This document shows positions 1-6,797 of a stretch of 9,062 bases of DNA, one piece after another. The notes beneath the pieces are model-generated. The model saw only the letters and a program-made list of their open reading frames with translations, searched no databases and was not told the origin of the DNA. A program made the translations under genes and the position numbers. The stretch comes from Lachnospiraceae bacterium (GTDB taxonomy: Bacteria; Bacillota; Clostridia; Lachnospirales; Lachnospiraceae): assembly GCA_017463035.1 (NCBI GenBank), contig JAFTPY010000276.1, positions 1 through 9,062 of the forward strand. The letters are read 5' to 3'. Each line of letters begins with the position of its first letter. Within the stretch, counting starts at the first letter, position 1.

Positions 1-18
1 GACACCCCCTTTCTTGTT

Positions 19-1725
19 TTACTTCACACTATCGAGGAACGCGGCACAGAAAATCGCCGGTGAATTCCAGTAAATCGTAATTTCGTTTAAAGAGTAACAT
101 TCCCAACGATCCGCAAAACACTTCATCGGTGGTGTACCTTCCGGAATCAGTTCCTTTGCCAGAGGATCCACCCAACGGGTACCGTTGGCTCCGCCGGAAA
201 CGTAGCCAGGAATGGTTTCATCGATGCCGTCGGCTTCGGTAATGCGATTATGCGGATTACAAAACGCATGAGTGCCGACGCCGGTTACATAGCTGTAATC
301 GGTGGCATTGACACCCAGAAGATAGTCCATCTGCTGAACGACACCGGAATAATATACAGCCTTAGGGTCCAATAAATAAGCGGTTCCGAAAAGCATTCCG
401 CGGTTAAGAACGGTCAGGTTACTGCCCCAACCGTATTCTGCCGGACGCATGGCAACGCGGTAGCCTTCGGTATCAATTACAGATAAAAGCCGGGTAGCTT
501 CTTTTAATAACAATTCTTTGTAAGCGGATCGGAATTCCGCTTCTTCTACCGAAATAGAGGTGTCTTCTTTGACGTTATCCTTCGGCATCAGCTCGTTTTC
601 CAACAGCGCCCAGCCGGCAAAACCGCTGATATCTCCCCAACCGTACTGAATCGGGTTCGGATGTTGGTCAAAAAGGGTCCGGGCCAGTGCTAAATAATGT
701 GCTTCTCCGGTGGTACGATACAGTTCCATGGCTGCCCACATACGTTCGTCGATGTCGGAACGGTCGCCGTATCCGCCGGTGCGGCATTCTTTGATATGCT
801 CAAATAAAAATTCCGGATGGGTTTCCAACCAAACTTGGGCTTTTTTTGCGGCAGCCAGTGCGCGGTCCGCAAACTCTCCGTCAAACGGTCGGTAGATACG
901 GGAAGCCAGTGCCATGGTTCCTACAAAATCTCCGACTGCCATGGAAGAAGGCGGGAGTAAAAGCATTTGGTTGGTGTCTTCGTGAGGCATTACAAAACCG
1001 GCATGGTTTTGTGTCGTATGCTTGTGGTATACGCTGCCGTCCTCTGCCTGCATCTGCAGCATCCAGTCAAGCTCATAGCGGCATTCGTTTAAAATGTCCG
1101 GAATGCCGTTACCGCTTTCCGGAATGTTTAGATTCCGGGCAAAAGTATCCGGGAAGAAACGATAAGCGTAGAGAATGTGTCCCAATGCACAAGCCGCAGC
1201 AGTGGTATAGCGTCCGTAATCGCCGGCATCGTGCCAGCCGCCGCGAATGTTGAATTTTTGCATGTCGGCTTCAGCCAGTTCTCCGGTCAAAAACTTCTCA
1301 TATTCGGTCCATAAAACGGACGGGGCGGTATGACAGGACTTCCGGGCAAATTTCCCGGCATGTTTTTCGGTAAGCTCCGTGCCGCAACGCTGGAAGTAGA
1401 GCATTTTAGACAGGAGTACGCTTAACTCACCGTATAATCCGGCACCGACGGTAAAAGGATAGGAGGAACTGTCGCCGTGGCGGATAACATAAGTGCCCGG
1501 CTCGGTGAGCTCCGAAAAATCCAACTGCCATACAAAATCTCCGGAAGCTTCATCCGGACCGAAAAAGGCAGGAGTCTTTTCTAAAATACAGCTGCCGTCC
1601 TTTTTGCACAGACGAACCGGACCGGAAAGGGAAGGTTCCCCGGAAACCTCAGTCTGGGGAAGAGCCAAAACGGCCTTTTTGATGCTGTTCGGAAGATATC
1701 CCATTTGATTTACGTAAATTTTCAT
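19..1725 (-). CDS. GH9 family glycoside hydrolase, probably intracellular cellodextrinase/endoglucanase
   Basis: The 568-residue protein probably hydrolyses beta-1,4-glucan oligosaccharides (cellodextrins) with inversion, as GH9 enzymes do. Residues 1-92 form the N-terminal Ig-like domain (CelD_N type; VNQMGYLPNSIKKAVL near the start). The (alpha/alpha)6-barrel follows. Visible GH9 signatures are GGWHDAGDYGRY at 162-173, with the nucleophile-side aspartates D166 and D169, the NPHNR motif at 490-494, and YSLNEITIYWNSP near 544-556, where E548 is the expected general acid. The N-terminus begins MKIYVNQMGYL, with no hydrophobic signal peptide, and no dockerin, CBM or SLH module is present. A cytoplasmic place after cellodextrin uptake is therefore inferred, as described for the signal-less cellodextrinase of Butyrivibrio. 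The start is fixed by GAGGAGG (complement of 1731-1738) just upstream of ATG. The gene is transcribed alone, divergently from the aldo/keto reductase. Family call is firm; exact substrate is unknown (beta-glucosidase-like or glucosaminidase-like GH9 enzymes exist). Confidence 0.93.
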   Translation of the reverse strand: MKIYVNQMGYLPNSIKKAVLALPQTEVSGEPSLSGPVRLCKKDGSCILEKTPAFFGPDEASGDFVWQLDFSELTEPGTYVIRHGDSSSYPFTVGAGLYGELSVLLSKMLYFQRCGTELTEKHAGKFARKSCHTAPSVLWTEYEKFLTGELAEADMQKFNIRGGWHDAGDYGRYTTAAACALGHILYAYRFFPDTFARNLNIPESGNGIPDILNECRYELDWMLQMQAEDGSVYHKHTTQNHAGFVMPHEDTNQMLLLPPSSMAVGDFVGTMALASRIYRPFDGEFADRALAAAKKAQVWLETHPEFLFEHIKECRTGGYGDRSDIDERMWAAMELYRTTGEAHYLALARTLFDQHPNPIQYGWGDISGFAGWALLENELMPKDNVKEDTSISVEEAEFRSAYKELLLKEATRLLSVIDTEGYRVAMRPAEYGWGSNLTVLNRGMLFGTAYLLDPKAVYYSGVVQQMDYLLGVNATDYSYVTGVGTHAFCNPHNRITEADGIDETIPGYVSGGANGTRWVDPLAKELIPEGTPPMKCFADRWECYSLNEITIYWNSPAIFCAAFLDSVK

Positions 1726-1788
1726 AAAACTCCTCCTCTGTAACCTTTGTATTTTGATGAAATAGAATCATCGGATAGGATTAAATAT

Positions 1789-1817
1789 ATTATATTCTTT
1801 GGGGGAGAAAAGGTCAA
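1789..1817 (-). promoter_or_regulatory. sigma-A promoter of the GH9 gene
   Basis: On the minus strand, TTGACC (-35, complement of 1812-1817) and TATAAT (-10, complement of 1789-1794) are separated by exactly 17 nt. Transcription would begin near 1782, giving a leader of about 57 nt. No CcpA-like operator was convincing here. Confidence 0.8.
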
Positions 1818-1938
1818 TCCTATATTTTAAAAAGTGCGATTAGATATGAGAAAAGTAGGTAATTTGATAAAATCTTCATTTTTACGCGTGATGGTTCATA
1901 TTTTACAAGAGAATGCAGATGCATGAAGCGGTTGGCTA

Positions 1939-1947
1939 TGATATACT
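1939..1947 (+). promoter_or_regulatory. possible extended -10 promoter for the aldo/keto reductase
   Basis: TGATATACT is an extended -10 element (TGn plus TATACT, five of six consensus bases). No good -35 lies 16-18 nt upstream, which an extended -10 can tolerate. A TTGACT at 1947-1952 is an alternative -35 but lacks a matching -10. The predicted start near 1954 would give a leader of about 80 nt. Confidence 0.4.
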
Positions 1948-2035
1948 TGACTTATATGCGAGATATCGTTTGCGAAAATAACGAAAGGCTTGTATGCAAC
2001 AGCAGACGACGGGATACGAGAAGAGGAGGACAAAG

Positions 2036-3157
2036 ATGAGTATGGATGTAAGTAAAATGCCGAAGCTTGGGTTCGGTTTGATGCGTTTGCCGGAGAAGGA
2101 CGGGGAAATTGATATGGCCCGTGTTTGTGATATGGTGGATGCTTATATGGAAAACGGAATGAATTATTTTGATACGGCTTATGTGTATCACGGCGGAATG
2201 TCCGAGGTGGCGGCAAGAGAGGCAATTGTTAAGCGCTATCCGAGAGATTCCTTCTATCTTGCAACAAAGCTTCCGGCATGGGAAGTACATAGTTTCGAAG
2301 ACAGGGACAAGGTGTTTGATATCCAGTGCGAACGTGCCGGGGTGGATTATTTTGATTTTTATTTGCTGCATAGCGTGGAAGACGGCGGAAATTATGACAA
2401 GTACGTGCAGTATGATTGCTTCAATTGGGCCATCGAGAAGAAGAAGCAGGGAAAGATTAAGCATTTCGGCTTTTCCTTCCACGGGACTCCGGAGCTTCTG
2501 GAGAAGATTGTAGATGAGCATCCGGAGGTGGAGTTTGTACAGATTCAGTTAAATTATGTGGACTGGGACAATCCGATTGTACACTCCGGTAAGTTATATG
2601 AGATTTTAAAGAAGCGTAACATTCCGATGATTATTATGGAGCCGGTGAAGGGCGGTTTGCTTGCGAAGATGGAGGATGAACTGGAGGCTGTTTTGAAGGC
2701 TGAGAACAGCGAAGCTTCCGTTGCGTCTTGGGCATTCCGTTTTGTGGGTTCCTTAGACGGTGTAGCTACGATTTTAAGCGGTATGTCCACGGAAGAGCAG
2801 ATGAGGGATAATATCAATACGTTTGCGGATTTTAAGCCTCTCTCCGAAAAGGAGCGGGCCGCAATCGCTACGGTAGTGGAGAAGATGCACAGCATGCCGC
2901 TGATTCCGTGTACCTCCTGTCGTTATTGTGTGGACGGATGTCCGTCCGGTATTTTGATTCCGGATGTATTCCGGGCGCTGAATACGAAGCGCAGATATCC
3001 GAAGAACGATAACCGGCCGCATTTCTTCTACAACGGTTTGGTAGGAAGAAGCGGACGAGCGGGAGACTGTATCGGATGCGGACAGTGTGAAAGTGTTTGT
3101 CCGCAGCATTTGAATATCATTGAGCTTTTACGTGAAGCAAGCGAAAAGCTGGATTAA
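2036..3157 (+). CDS. aldo/keto reductase with C-terminal dicluster 4Fe-4S ferredoxin domain
   Basis: The 373-residue cytoplasmic oxidoreductase belongs to the COG1453-type aldo/keto reductases. Residues 9-280 are the TIM barrel, with the tetrad visible: D46 and Y51 in DTAYVYHGG, K78 in LATKLP and H112 in YLLHSVED. Residues 292-355 hold two [4Fe-4S] ligand sets: C292, C295, C298, C302 (CTSCRYCVDGCP) and C345, C348, C351, C355 (CIGCGQCESVCP). The fused ferredoxin suggests electron exchange with a ferredoxin pool as well as, or instead of, NAD(P)H. The physiological substrate is not known for this family. ATG 2036 is chosen because GAGGAGGA (2023-2030) sits 5 nt upstream; the in-frame ATG at 1994 would add 14 non-family residues (MQQQTTGYEKRRTK). 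The gene appears monocistronic, ending just before a hairpin terminator. Confidence 0.93.
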   Translation: MSMDVSKMPKLGFGLMRLPEKDGEIDMARVCDMVDAYMENGMNYFDTAYVYHGGMSEVAAREAIVKRYPRDSFYLATKLPAWEVHSFEDRDKVFDIQCERAGVDYFDFYLLHSVEDGGNYDKYVQYDCFNWAIEKKKQGKIKHFGFSFHGTPELLEKIVDEHPEVEFVQIQLNYVDWDNPIVHSGKLYEILKKRNIPMIIMEPVKGGLLAKMEDELEAVLKAENSEASVASWAFRFVGSLDGVATILSGMSTEEQMRDNINTFADFKPLSEKERAAIATVVEKMHSMPLIPCTSCRYCVDGCPSGILIPDVFRALNTKRRYPKNDNRPHFFYNGLVGRSGRAGDCIGCGQCESVCPQHLNIIELLREASEKLD

Positions 3158-3167
3158 AGGAAATTTT

Positions 3168-3208
3168 GTCGGCGGGACGTTTTTGAGATGTTCTGCCGGC
3201 TTTCTTGT
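3168..3208 (+). terminator. Rho-independent terminator of the aldo/keto reductase
   Basis: Eleven nt after the stop, GTCGGCGGGACG (3168-3179) can pair with the segment ending TTCTGCCGGC at 3200. The stem is about 13 bp with several G-U pairs and a short loop. It is followed by TTTCTTGT. Confidence 0.75.
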
Positions 3209-3252
3209 ATTCGGGAAACTGTGTTTGTAAAGAAAGATCGGGGAAATAAGGA

Positions 3253-3281
3253 TTGCTATTTTTACCATTATGGCTTATAAT
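3253..3281 (+). promoter_or_regulatory. sigma-A promoter of the PAS-GGDEF-EAL gene
   Basis: TTGCTA (3253-3258) and a perfect TATAAT (3276-3281) are separated by 17 nt. Transcription from about 3288 would leave a leader of nearly 90 nt before the ATG at 3376. Confidence 0.7.
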
Positions 3282-3308
3282 ATAAATAAGTATACCTAAT
3301 ATCATGAA

Positions 3309-3358
3309 CTAAAACTGATTCCGGTGAAGCTGTTTTGCATTTCGGCACCTTACGGAAG
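3309..3358 (+). promoter_or_regulatory. imperfect stem-loop in the leader of the PAS-GGDEF-EAL mRNA
   Basis: Inside the predicted leader, TTCC followed by GGTG (around 3319-3327) can pair with CACC and, after a 4-nt bulge, GGAA (around 3346-3358). GAAGC and GC..TTTC segments can form an inner helix around TGTTTT. The structure is short and bulged, and it does not resemble the conserved cores of the cyclic-di-GMP-I or -II riboswitches as I know them. It may only be leader folding. Confidence 0.25.
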
Positions 3359-3375
3359 AAGTGGAGGAGGCAGAT

Positions 3376-5907
3376 ATGATAAGACGTTATGACGGACAAA
3401 TGCCCTTAAAGGAACAGCACAGGGCAATGCAAGTGAAAAAGGGACTTGAAATATCAAACAGACATGCCAGAGTGTATGACCGTTCTCTGGTGGTTTTGTA
3501 TGATTGCAAAAGCGGACTGTTTTCTTATCCGGAGGAATTGAAAGAACGCTTTTCCGCAGAAATTGTTCAGAAGACTCCTTGGGATATTTTGAAGGAATAT
3601 GATTTATGCGAGGAACGTGTTGCAGAGCAGGTTCGCCTAAGAATCACGGAGGCGGCTGAGGCAAAAACCGCAACAGCGCATTATGAAGAATATTTTATCA
3701 GAAACACGAGACATGGGGGAAAATGGTTTTGTTTCGGGTTTATTTCTTCTGCTCCCGGGACGACGGTTACTGTTACGATTACCGATATCAATGAGGATAT
3801 TGTAACCGGTCAACGCTTTAAACAACGGGCAGAGTATGATGAATTGACGGCGTTGTTAAACCGTAATGCTTTTTGCAGAAAGGTAGATTCTTTGGTACAG
3901 AAGAATACGGAAGCAATGCAGAGCGGACAGTATGCCATGGTATATTTTGACGTGCTTCGCTTTAAGGCGATTAATGATATGTTCGGTATGGCAGAGGGAG
4001 ACCGTGTACTTTGTTATGTGGCGGATTTGATTCAGGGATTGATTGGGAAGGATGATCTGGCCTGCCGTATCGATTCCGACCGTTTTACTTTTTTTACAAA
4101 TACATATGGGGATGCGCTGGAGGCATTGATTGAAAAATTATTGGACGGATTATCGGCATACAAGTTGCCGTTTGCCATCGCTTGTAATGTGGGTGTTTAT
4201 GTAACTGTGGGGACCGACGTTTCGGCGGTTTCCATGATGGACCGTGCGATTTTGGCTCAATCTAAGATTAAAGGCAGCCATACGGTTAAGTTTAATTATT
4301 ATACGGAAGAAATGCGCAATGACCTTCTCAGTGAGCAGGAGATTTCCGGTATTATGGAAGAGGCGCTGGAAAGCGAGCAGTTTTTGGTTTACTATCAGCC
4401 GCAGTTTAATCACGCCACCGGCAGTCTGGTGGGAGCGGAGGCCCTGGTTCGTTGGAAGCATCCGGAGCGGGGGTTGATTTCTCCGGGATTGTTTATTCCG
4501 ATTTTTGAACGGAACGGTTTTATTACGAAGTTGGATTTATATGTGTTCGGACATGTATGTGCCTTTTTGCGTAAGTGCATGGATCAGAAGCTGGCGGTAG
4601 TGCCGATTTCTTCCAACTTTTCTCAGTATGACATTTTTCAGCCGAGGTTTGTGGAAAAGCTTGAGGAGCTTCGTATGAAGTACGATGTCCCGGTCAAATA
4701 TTTGCGTGTAGAGATTACCGAGTCTGCCATTGTGGGCGGAAGTGACCGGGTAAACGAGATTGTAAAGCGCTTGAGGGAATGCGGTTATGTTGTGGAGATG
4801 GATGATTTCGGCAGCGGATATTCTTCCTTAAATGTGTTGCGTGAGGTGGATCTGGATGTTATTAAGCTGGACATGCTTTTTCTTTCCGAGAAGGCAAATA
4901 ATAACCGCGGCGGTACCATTATCAGTTCCATTGTACGTATGGCGAAGTGGCTGGATATGCCGGTTATCGCAGAAGGCGTAGAAACTATGAGCCAGGCGGA
5001 CTTTTTGAAGAGCATCGGCTGTGAGTACATCCAGGGATATTTGTATTCCAAACCGTTGCCGGAGGCGGAATTTGAGGAATTGTTGTTGAAAAATAAAATC
5101 GATTTCACAATTTTGCCGGACGGAAGGGACCAGACCATCGATGCCCATGATTTCTGGGAGCCGAAGTCTCAGGAGACTTTGATATTCAGTAACTTTGTGG
5201 GCGGTGCGGCGATTTTTGAGTATCACAACGGAAAAGCGGAGATTTTGCGTGTTAACAAGAAATACTTACGTGAGCTTGGTATGAATCTTTCCGAAAAGGA
5301 ATTAATTGAATCGGATCCCTTTACATTTTTCGATGAAGAAAACGGTAAGATTTATTCGGAGGCATTGCATCTTGCGGTGGAGACCGGGGAAGAGCAGGAG
5401 TGTGATACATGGAGAATTTTTTCATCCTCCTGTTGCGGAGATGAAAGAATCTGCATTCGTTCCAATGTACGTTTAATCGGACGTAGCGGCAATCACTATT
5501 TATTCTATTCCATGATTCGGAATGTAACGACGGAAAAAGAATATCAGAAGATGTTACTGGATAATGAACGTCGTTTTAAGGTTGCCAGCGAGCATGCCAA
5601 CATTTTTTATTGGGAATATACGGTTGCTACCAGAGAGATGCGTCCGTGCTTCCGCTGTATGCGGGATTTGGGGCTGCCGGCGTTGTTGACCGATTATCCG
5701 GACAGTGCAATTGAGATGGGTGTGTTCCCGCCGGAGGTGGCGGATATGTACCGTGACTGGCATCGTCAGATCGAGGAAGGTGTGCCGGAGCTTGAAGCGG
5801 TAATGCCGCTGACTGCGGACCGGATACCGTTCCGGGTAAAATATACCACGGAGTTTGATGAAAACGGACGTCCGGTAAAGGCATACGGTTCGGCGACACC
5901 GGTATGA
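3376..5907 (+). CDS. PAS-like / degenerate GGDEF / EAL / PAS-PAS cyclic-di-GMP phosphodiesterase
   Basis: The 843-residue protein probably hydrolyses cyclic di-GMP and is cytosolic, since no membrane segment is seen. Domains are an N-terminal PAS-like sensor (about 30-145, ending ITDINED), GGDEF (about 150-310), EAL (about 320-565) and two C-terminal PAS-like domains (about 600-720 and 730-843). The GGDEF signature reads DSDRF (233-237), so cyclase activity should be lost, and no RxxD inhibitory site is seen. The EAL domain looks complete: EAL motif E355 (GAEALVRW), N414, E446 (VEITES), D476-D477 (DDFGSGYSS), K497 (VIKLD), E533 (AEGVE) and Q553 (YIQGY). Hydrolysis, perhaps tuned by the degenerate GGDEF, is inferred. 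ATG 3376 has GGAGGAGG (3363-3370) 5 nt upstream; GTG 3361 is in frame but poorly served. The protein stops right after the last PAS strand (AYGSATPV) at tandem TGA codons. Confidence 0.92.
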   Translation: MIRRYDGQMPLKEQHRAMQVKKGLEISNRHARVYDRSLVVLYDCKSGLFSYPEELKERFSAEIVQKTPWDILKEYDLCEERVAEQVRLRITEAAEAKTATAHYEEYFIRNTRHGGKWFCFGFISSAPGTTVTVTITDINEDIVTGQRFKQRAEYDELTALLNRNAFCRKVDSLVQKNTEAMQSGQYAMVYFDVLRFKAINDMFGMAEGDRVLCYVADLIQGLIGKDDLACRIDSDRFTFFTNTYGDALEALIEKLLDGLSAYKLPFAIACNVGVYVTVGTDVSAVSMMDRAILAQSKIKGSHTVKFNYYTEEMRNDLLSEQEISGIMEEALESEQFLVYYQPQFNHATGSLVGAEALVRWKHPERGLISPGLFIPIFERNGFITKLDLYVFGHVCAFLRKCMDQKLAVVPISSNFSQYDIFQPRFVEKLEELRMKYDVPVKYLRVEITESAIVGGSDRVNEIVKRLRECGYVVEMDDFGSGYSSLNVLREVDLDVIKLDMLFLSEKANNNRGGTIISSIVRMAKWLDMPVIAEGVETMSQADFLKSIGCEYIQGYLYSKPLPEAEFEELLLKNKIDFTILPDGRDQTIDAHDFWEPKSQETLIFSNFVGGAAIFEYHNGKAEILRVNKKYLRELGMNLSEKELIESDPFTFFDEENGKIYSEALHLAVETGEEQECDTWRIFSSSCCGDERICIRSNVRLIGRSGNHYLFYSMIRNVTTEKEYQKMLLDNERRFKVASEHANIFYWEYTVATREMRPCFRCMRDLGLPALLTDYPDSAIEMGVFPPEVADMYRDWHRQIEEGVPELEAVMPLTADRIPFRVKYTTEFDENGRPVKAYGSATPV

Positions 5908-5971
5908 TGAGGAGTAGTTCGGCGAAACGTTTGTAAACAGAATTGCTACAGAGGATGAGAATAAAAGAAAA

Positions 5972-6013
5972 GGCCTGAGAAACGGTAGAAATGCCGAATC
6001 TCAGGCTTTTTTT
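5972..6013. terminator. bidirectional terminator between the EAL gene and the superoxide dismutase
   Basis: GCCTGAGA (5973-5980) pairs perfectly with TCTCAGGC (5999-6006). An inner CGG/CCG pairing adds to it, and seven T follow (6007-6013). On the opposite strand the same hairpin is followed by CTTTTCTTTT, so it can also end the convergent dismutase transcript, whose stop lies 26 nt away. Confidence 0.88.
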
Positions 6014-6039
6014 GTGCGGGAAAGAGGAGGTTTTGTCTA

Positions 6040-6570
6040 TCAATCCTCCCTTTCGTTGTCATCATCGTAAGGACGAGCCGGAAGGGATCCCGTACTTTTT
6101 GTGATAACGCCGCAGGCAATTTTCTCACCGGCATTTCCGGAAGGTTGTGTAGTGAAGTCGTCCGGATTCCGGTGGATGACAACGGAGCGGTTCAGAATCA
6201 TCGACAGTGTCAGAAAACTGTCGTAGATAACCATCCATACATACCCGTCGTTGGAAAGAAGGGACGGTAGGTCGCCGGCGTGCTCCGGGTGAGGAACGTT
6301 ATCCGGGTTGAAATGAACGCCGGTGCCCGCAAAGTTCCCGGAGCAATCCCCCTTCTCGTGAATATGAAAGGCAAAAAAAGTAGGTGTATCCTCATCTCTG
6401 CCGTCCGGCAGGTCGGAAATCTCCGCAGCAATCAGGATGCCGGACTCGGGAAGGGCATAAAACTTTACAATGCCGTTAATGTCGGGATACATGGTGTTTC
6501 CTTTGATAACCGCGACAGCATCCGGCTCCGTTTTCGATAAAAAAGAAAGAAAGTAATTTGGGGTTTCCAT
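6040..6570 (-). CDS. Cu/Zn superoxide dismutase family protein, no signal peptide
   Basis: The 176-residue protein is a Cu/Zn superoxide dismutase, which converts superoxide to oxygen and peroxide. All seven metal ligands are visible: H69 and H71 (AFHIHEKGDC), bridging H86 (GVHFNP), H94, H97 and D100 (HPEHAGDL), and H133 (VVIHRNPDDF). C76 and C153 match the conserved disulfide pair. The zinc loop is short: H94 and H97 are 3 apart, against 9 in the human enzyme. The substrate-guiding Arg (human R143) is replaced by Lys (K150 in GNAGEKIACG). The start METPNYF lacks any signal sequence, unusual for bacterial SodC, so a cytoplasmic site is inferred. ATG at 6568-6570 is preceded by GAGGT (complement of 6576-6580). 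The tail is very acidic (YDDDNERED). The gene faces the EAL gene and is divergent from the radical SAM operon. Confidence 0.92.
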   Translation of the reverse strand: METPNYFLSFLSKTEPDAVAVIKGNTMYPDINGIVKFYALPESGILIAAEISDLPDGRDEDTPTFFAFHIHEKGDCSGNFAGTGVHFNPDNVPHPEHAGDLPSLLSNDGYVWMVIYDSFLTLSMILNRSVVIHRNPDDFTTQPSGNAGEKIACGVITKSTGSLPARPYDDDNERED

Positions 6571-6597
6571 GGCAGACCTCGAAACAGTCTTTCTTTT

Positions 6598-6626
6598 AGT
6601 GTATGAGGGGAAAAGAAAAATGTGAA
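6598..6626 (-). promoter_or_regulatory. candidate sigma-A promoter of the superoxide dismutase
   Basis: On the minus strand, TTCACA (complement of 6621-6626) and TACACT (complement of 6598-6603) are 17 nt apart. The predicted transcript starts about 20 nt before the ribosome binding site. The -35 matches five of six bases and the -10 only four of six, so this is a moderate call. The LexA-like boxes at 6659-6703 lie upstream of it and do not overlap. Confidence 0.5.
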
Positions 6627-6654
6627 GGTGTAAAATCCTGATACTCCTCGATAC

Positions 6655-6698
6655 AAATCGAACAAATATTTGTGCAGATACTTGAAAATCGAACAAAT
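6655..6698 (+). repeat. direct repeat AAATCGAACAAAT (two copies)
   Basis: The 13-nt sequence AAATCGAACAAAT occurs exactly at 6655-6667 and 6686-6698. Each copy is preceded at a short distance by GATAC (6650-6654 and 6677-6681), and each contains the left half of a LexA-like box. This looks like operator duplication and not a mobile repeat. Confidence 0.8.
6659..6672 (+). promoter_or_regulatory. LexA/DinR-type SOS box 1 (upstream copy)
   Basis: CGAACAAATATTTG matches the Gram-positive LexA consensus CGAACRNRYGTTYG at 13 of 14 positions, with A for G at position 10. It lies upstream of the -35 of the radical SAM promoter. The inner ACAAATATTTGT (6662-6673) is a perfect 12-bp palindrome, so another dimeric repressor is possible. 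Confidence 0.65.
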
Positions 6699-6710
6699 GT
6701 ATGGTATAAT
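6682..6710 (+). promoter_or_regulatory. sigma-A promoter of the radical SAM / DUF4130 operon
   Basis: TTGAAA (6682-6687) and a perfect TATAAT (6705-6710) are separated by 17 nt. Transcription would start near 6717, leaving a leader of about 80 nt before GTG 6798. The spacer is almost wholly occupied by LexA-like box 2. Confidence 0.85.
6690..6703 (+). promoter_or_regulatory. LexA/DinR-type SOS box 2 (between -35 and -10)
   Basis: CGAACAAATGTATG matches CGAACRNRYGTTYG at 13 of 14 positions, with A for T at position 12. It sits inside the promoter spacer, where a bound repressor would block RNA polymerase. It starts 31 nt after box 1, about three helical turns, placing both copies on the same DNA face. 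Confidence 0.7.
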
Positions 6711-6797
6711 CAAGAGCAGAATAGATGAAAGATTGAAGATATGTAATCAGGATGCGGTGTTCGATTGCGAATATGTTTGTAGGAAGGAGGGAGTTCC

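Larger units (their letters stand above)
1726..2035. other. divergent intergenic region between GH9 gene and aldo/keto reductase
   Basis: This AT-rich stretch of about 310 bases separates two divergent genes. It holds the GH9 promoter (1789-1817) and a weaker extended -10 candidate for the reductase (1939-1947). No credible small gene, structured RNA or repeat was seen in it. An in-frame ATG at 1994 exists, but it lies upstream of the strong ribosome binding site of the reductase and lacks one of its own. Confidence 0.6.

Noticed and set aside
1994..2035. Earlier ATG start for the aldo/keto reductase
   Set aside because: No ribosome binding site precedes it, and the added residues do not look like the family. 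GAGGAGGA sits just before ATG 2036.
1952..2521. Long minus-strand open frames opposite the aldo/keto reductase and other genes
   Set aside because: They have no family similarity or ribosome binding sites and lie antisense to well-supported coding sequences.
3288..3375. Cyclic-di-GMP riboswitch upstream of the GGDEF/EAL gene
   Set aside because: The leader lacks the conserved core sequences of the GEMM-I and GEMM-II classes that I can recall, and it is short for either.
3361..3375. GTG start for the EAL protein
   Set aside because: The GTG overlaps the strong GGAGGAGG that serves ATG 3376 and has no good site of its own.
6662..6673. ACAAATATTTGT palindrome as a separate operator for a different repressor
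   Set aside because: It is contained in LexA-like box 1, and the second copy is not a palindrome. The shared CGAAC half-site better explains both copies, though a different regulator is not excluded.
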